Positions 6,637-9,495 of a stretch of 9,495 nt of DNA are shown in pieces (positions within the stretch are counted from its first letter, which is position 1; the number at the start of each line of letters is the position of its first letter). The DNA is from an uncultured Clostridia bacterium (GTDB taxonomy: Bacteria > Bacillota > Clostridia > Oscillospirales > Ruminococcaceae): contig CANDLP010000060.1 in the NCBI GenBank assembly GCA_947385505.1, positions 1 to 9,495 of the forward strand. Direction: 5' to 3'. The notes under the pieces are model-generated. The model saw only the letters and a program-made list of their open reading frames with translations. It searched no databases and was not told the DNA's origin. The position numbers and the translations under genes were made by a program.

Positions 6637-7383
6637 TTATCTGATAAGCCCCAAATAAGCGTTAATAATCTTCTCCCCCCAAAGGAACCCCACAAAAATC
6701 CCCGCCGACAAAAACGGGCCGAACACTATAACGCTGCTTTTGGTGACCGCTTTTACGATCAGCCCGAAAACTGCTCCCAAAAGAATACCTATAAGCGCCG
6801 ACGGAACAATGCTCCAGCCTAAGAGCAGACCCGCCGCCGCCATAAGCTGAACGTCACCGCCGCCCATTGCTCCCAAGAAACAGAGCACGGCGAAGGGAAT
6901 TGACACTATCACCGCTCCTATAAGATGTTCATACCAAGGAAGGTGCGAGGTAAATATTGACACAATGCCTAAAACGCCTATTATTATACTGCAAGTATAA
7001 GGTATCTCCTTGTGGTTCAGGTCCCAGAGACTCAATGTAATAAGTACGGGGAACAAAACTGTCGCGTAGATCAGCTCCGCCGAAAAGCCCAGCGCCAGAT
7101 ATGCCGTAAGATATGAACAGGCGGTCAGAAGCTCCACTATCATATATCGGGACGATATTGGTTTCTTACAGTAACGGCACTTTCCTCCAAGCATAAGATA
7201 GCTTATTATCGGGATAAGGTCGATATTGCGTATCTGCTTTCCGCAGGAGGTGCAGTGCGACCGCCCTGTTACGATAGATTCCTTTTTGGGAATACGGTAG
7301 ATGAGAACGTTTAAAAAGCTCCCTATAATGCTTCCCAATATAAAAAACAAAATTGCCGCAGCAGCGTTTAAAAAATTTTCCAT
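6637..7383 (-). CDS. pilD: type IV prepilin peptidase / N-methyltransferase PilD
   Basis: This 248-residue polytopic membrane aspartyl protease removes the class III leader of prepilins and methylates the new N-terminus. The A24 N-terminal domain carries GSFLNVLIYRIP (21-32) and the two zinc-type pairs CTSC (44-47) and CRYC (69-72), so the bifunctional form is present. The two catalytic aspartates are seen in WDLNHKEIP (Asp121) and GGGDVQLM (Asp177). The usual Lys of GxGDxK is Gln179 here. FGPFLSAG near 221-228 is the family's conserved end. About seven to eight hydrophobic segments fit an integral membrane protein. Its substrates in this window are the two clear class III pilins and probably the giant one. 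It is on the opposite strand to all its neighbours, convergent with the pilin operon and divergent from pilB, and has its own promoter and terminator. The start is supported by AAAGGCGG (7399 to 7392), 8 nt upstream. Confidence 0.95.
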   Translation of the reverse strand: MENFLNAAAAILFFILGSIIGSFLNVLIYRIPKKESIVTGRSHCTSCGKQIRNIDLIPIISYLMLGGKCRYCKKPISSRYMIVELLTACSYLTAYLALGFSAELIYATVLFPVLITLSLWDLNHKEIPYTCSIIIGVLGIVSIFTSHLPWYEHLIGAVIVSIPFAVLCFLGAMGGGDVQLMAAAGLLLGWSIVPSALIGILLGAVFGLIVKAVTKSSVIVFGPFLSAGIFVGFLWGEKIINAYLGLIR

Positions 7384-7421
7384 AGCTTTGACCGCCTTTG
7401 AGGGATTTTTAATATATTACT

Positions 7422-7450
7422 ATTTTATCATTTTTTTATGAAAAAGGCAA
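7422..7450 (-). promoter_or_regulatory. sigma-A-type promoter of pilD
   Basis: On the minus strand, TTGCCT (7450-7445) is followed after exactly 17 bases by TAAAAT (7427-7422). The -10 is extended by TG at 7430-7429. The predicted start is near 7415, giving a leader of about 32 nt to the ATG at 7383. The promoter lies in the 110-base divergent gap between pilD and pilB. Confidence 0.6.
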
Positions 7451-7474
7451 TAAGAAAATGCAATTTCGCATATA

Positions 7475-7481
7475 GAAAGGA
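7475..7481 (+). promoter_or_regulatory. ribosome binding site of pilB, long spacing
   Basis: GAAAGGA lies 12 nt before the pilB ATG at 7494, longer than the 7-10 nt seen for the other genes here. No in-frame start closer to the site was seen. The same GAAAGGAAA...ACC-ATG layout recurs before pilT. No convincing forward promoter with both hexamers was found in 7384-7474. Confidence 0.6.
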
Positions 7482-7493
7482 AATCTGAATACC

Positions 7494-9188
7494 ATGAAAA
7501 GTGTACCCATAGGACAGCTGCTTGTTGAATCGGGCTATATCACCGATGTACAGCTAAACGATGCGTTGGTAAAGCAAAAAACGGATTTTGTCGGGGAAAA
7601 AATAGGCGAAATCCTTTTAAAGCTCGGATATGTCAGCGAAACTCAGGTTGTTCACGCGCTGTCGGCAAGGCTTAAGGTGCCTTATATCGATCTGGTTACA
7701 TCAAAAATCGATATAGACGCGGTAAAGAAAATCCCCGAAGCCGTTGCGAGAAAAAATACGGTAATCGGTTATAAGATGCAGGGCGGAAGGCTTTATGTGG
7801 CAACAAACGATCCGGTTAACTTTTATATTTTCGAGGAGCTGAAAATCACTTCGGGAATGGAAATTTACCCGATGCTGGCTACAAAATCCGCTATCGTTGA
7901 CGCCATCGACCGCGCTTACTCACAAAATACCGTAAGCGATATGATGAACGATATCAATAAGGAGTACGACGCAAACGAGGCTTTGATGCAGGCGGAGCTT
8001 GACAACTCGGACGAGCGTATAGACAACGCTCCGGTTGTAAAGCTTGTTAACACCCTTGTTGAAAACGCTTTCAGGAAAAGCGCTTCGGATATCCATATAG
8101 AGCCGTTTAAATTAAAAACAAGAATTCGTTTCAGACTGGACGGCGATCTGGTGGAACAGATGTCGGTAAAGGCAAATGTACACAACGCTTTGGTTACCCG
8201 TATCAAAATTCTTGCGGGAATGAACATAGCCGAAAAGCGAATTCCTCTTGACGGCCGCTACGGAGTCAATGTGGACGGAGTCAATCTCGACCTTCGCGTC
8301 AGCTCAATCCCTACCGTTTACGGCGAAAAGGTGGTTATCCGTCTTTTGTCCACCGCCGACGAAAAGGCGAGAAAAATAACCGATTTAGGTATGACCGATT
8401 ATAACTATGAAATGTTTAAGAGCATTATCCGCTGTCCCCACGGGGTTATGCTGGTAACGGGACCTACCGGTTCAGGCAAGTCCACCACGCTTTATGCCGC
8501 TCTTGGCGAGCTGTCAAAACCGACGGTTAATATTGTAACGGTAGAAGACCCTGTGGAAAAGAAAATGGAAGGCATAAATCAGGTTCAGATAAACGAAAAG
8601 GCGGGAATGACCTTTGCCGCCGCGCTTCGTTCGATACTCCGCCAGGATCCGGACGTTATAATGCTGGGTGAGATACGCGACGGAGAAACCGCCGATATCG
8701 CCATACGCGCCGCTATCACGGGACACCTTGTGCTTTCCACCCTCCACACCAACGACGCGGCGGGCACCATAATGCGCCTTGTGGACATGGGCGTAGCGCC
8801 TTATATGGTGGCTTCCTCCCTGATAGGAGTAGTGGCGCAGAGACTGGTAAAGCTGCTTTGCCCCCACTGTAAGGAAAGGCTTATTCTTAACGATCCCGCG
8901 GATTTAAGACTTGTGGGAAAGACCGAAAGAACGGTTATTTATACTCCCCGACTGGGCGGCTGCCGCGAATGCGGGGGCACGGGCTATCACGGACGTACCG
9001 CGATACATGAAATAATCGTTGCGGGCAATGATCTTAAGGAGCTTATCTCCAAAAACGCGAATCAGGAGCAGATTGCCGCCCTTGCAAGAAAACACGGCAC
9101 AAAGCTGCTCAGAGAAAATGTGACGGATATGGTGTTAAACGGGGAGACATCGCTGGATGAGCTTGTGAAGGCTACATATTCCGTTTAA
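7494..9188 (+). CDS. pilB: PilB, T4P extension ATPase (GspE family) with MshEN domain
   Basis: This cytoplasmic hexameric ATPase powers pilin polymerisation. At 564 residues it has the full family length. Residues 6-67 form an MshEN-type domain made of two similar halves (IGQLLVESGYITDVQL and IGEILLKLGYVSETQV), a fold known to bind c-di-GMP in other PilB/MshE proteins. The ATPase core holds Walker A GPTGSGKST (323-331), the Asp box around TVEDPVE (349-355), Walker B VIMLGEIRD (388-396) and the His box LSTLHTND (414-421). All are intact, so it should be active. Two zinc-binding pairs, CPHC (456-459) and CREC (490-493), distinguish PilB/GspE from PilT. The usual Arg at the head of the first MshEN half is absent (Pro5 there) and is Lys37 in the second, so c-di-GMP binding is possible but uncertain. 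It is followed after 40 bases by pilT, probably on the same transcript, and is divergent from pilD. Confidence 0.97.
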   Translation: MKSVPIGQLLVESGYITDVQLNDALVKQKTDFVGEKIGEILLKLGYVSETQVVHALSARLKVPYIDLVTSKIDIDAVKKIPEAVARKNTVIGYKMQGGRLYVATNDPVNFYIFEELKITSGMEIYPMLATKSAIVDAIDRAYSQNTVSDMMNDINKEYDANEALMQAELDNSDERIDNAPVVKLVNTLVENAFRKSASDIHIEPFKLKTRIRFRLDGDLVEQMSVKANVHNALVTRIKILAGMNIAEKRIPLDGRYGVNVDGVNLDLRVSSIPTVYGEKVVIRLLSTADEKARKITDLGMTDYNYEMFKSIIRCPHGVMLVTGPTGSGKSTTLYAALGELSKPTVNIVTVEDPVEKKMEGINQVQINEKAGMTFAAALRSILRQDPDVIMLGEIRDGETADIAIRAAITGHLVLSTLHTNDAAGTIMRLVDMGVAPYMVASSLIGVVAQRLVKLLCPHCKERLILNDPADLRLVGKTERTVIYTPRLGGCRECGGTGYHGRTAIHEIIVAGNDLKELISKNANQEQIAALARKHGTKLLRENVTDMVLNGETSLDELVKATYSV

Positions 9189-9228
9189 ATTGTTTATATA
9201 AATATTTTCTTGAAAGGAAACCAAGACC

Positions 9229-9495
9229 ATGGCACTGGATATCAACGAAATACTCGACGAAGCAAGAGCGATAAAGGCGTCGGACGTACATTTTACGGTA
9301 GGTCTTCCCCCGATTGTACGTATAAACGGCGATATAAAAAAATTCGCAAAATATCCCGATATGACCGAGCCGCTTATAGTAAGCGTTATCAACCAGATAA
9401 CCACTGTAAAGCATAAACAGGTCATTCAGCAGGGTTTGGACGCGGACTTTTCCTTCGTTTCCACAGCGGGGCAAAGGCACAGGGTCAACGTTTAC
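9229..9495 (+). CDS. pilT: PilT, T4P retraction ATPase (5' part, cut by window end)
   Basis: The first 89 codons, starting MALDINEILDEARAIKASDV, show the PilT N-terminal PAS-like domain: ASDVHFTVGLPPIVRINGDI (17-36) and later DADFSFVSTAGQRHRVNVY (71-89). Both are hallmark PilT segments. The RecA-like ATPase domain, with Walker A and B, would lie beyond the window, because the family is about 350 residues long. PilT depolymerises the fibre, giving retraction and twitching, so this locus encodes a true retractile pilus rather than only a secretion or DNA-uptake pseudopilus. The start is supported by GAAAGGA (9212-9218), 10 nt upstream. The reading frame is open to the last base. Confidence 0.95.
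   Translation, partial: MALDINEILDEARAIKASDVHFTVGLPPIVRINGDIKKFAKYPDMTEPLIVSVINQITTVKHKQVIQQGLDADFSFVSTAGQRHRVNVY

Noticed and set aside
7384..7493. Riboswitch or operator in the pilD-pilB divergent gap
   Set aside because: No GEMM-type core and no inverted repeat longer than about 4 bp was found; only the pilD promoter elements and ribosome sites are supportable.
8514..8867. 117-codon minus-strand frame within pilB
   Set aside because: It lies opposite the Walker A to His-box core of pilB, whose frame is certain; the antisense frame is an artefact of conserved codons.
9189..9228. Internal promoter before pilT (TATATAAAT)
   Set aside because: No -35-like hexamer sits at 16-18 bases upstream; the A+T-rich spacer resembles those before other genes here.
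9172..9480. Open frames on both strands over the pilT start
   Set aside because: The PilT frame shows hallmark N-terminal segments and a ribosome site; the others have neither.

Overview
The window is a type IV pilus (T4P) assembly locus, most likely from an anaerobic Gram-positive of the class Clostridia, probably a gut or rumen Oscillospiraceae/Ruminococcaceae-type bacterium. This placement is an inference from four things: AAGGAG/GAAAGGA ribosome sites before nearly every gene, a PilM-PilN fusion of the kind known from clostridial pilus clusters, no outer-membrane secretin or PilP gene among the genes shown, and moderate G+C with a preference for TTT/AAA-rich spacers. The first 44 bases are not biological: they are an Illumina P5/TruSeq adapter with its index, so the real DNA starts at about position 45 and the contig ends artificially there.

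Layout. At 142-2569 a PilM-PilN fusion and PilO overlap by 17 bases; together they form the inner-membrane alignment platform of the pilus machine. At 2637-6564, in the same direction, are three genes whose N-termini resemble prepilins: a very large 721-residue PilX/GspK-like protein with a beta-solenoid-like body, a PilV/GspI-like pilin (258 aa) and a PilW/GspJ-like pilin (316 aa). This is the set of minor pilins expected to make the priming complex at the pilus tip. A nested inverted repeat at 6584-6632 is a probable two-way terminator. Prepilin peptidase PilD lies on the opposite strand (6637-7383), convergent with the pilins. Divergent from it are the extension ATPase PilB (7494-9188) and the first 89 codons of the retraction ATPase PilT (9229 to the window end).

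How it works together (inferred from family knowledge). PilD cleaves and methylates the prepilins. PilMN and PilO link the cytoplasmic motors to the membrane. PilB powers extension, possibly under c-di-GMP control through its MshEN domain, and PilT powers retraction. The large protein and its two partners would initiate and cap the fibre. No short major pilin and no PilC platform protein is visible, so they should lie outside the window.

The most unusual content is the large solenoid-bearing tip pilin, the eroded nucleotide site of the PilM half, and a roughly 2.1 kb A+T-rich segment that starts inside the large pilin gene and ends inside the next one, suggesting recombinational exchange of pilus-tip parts.
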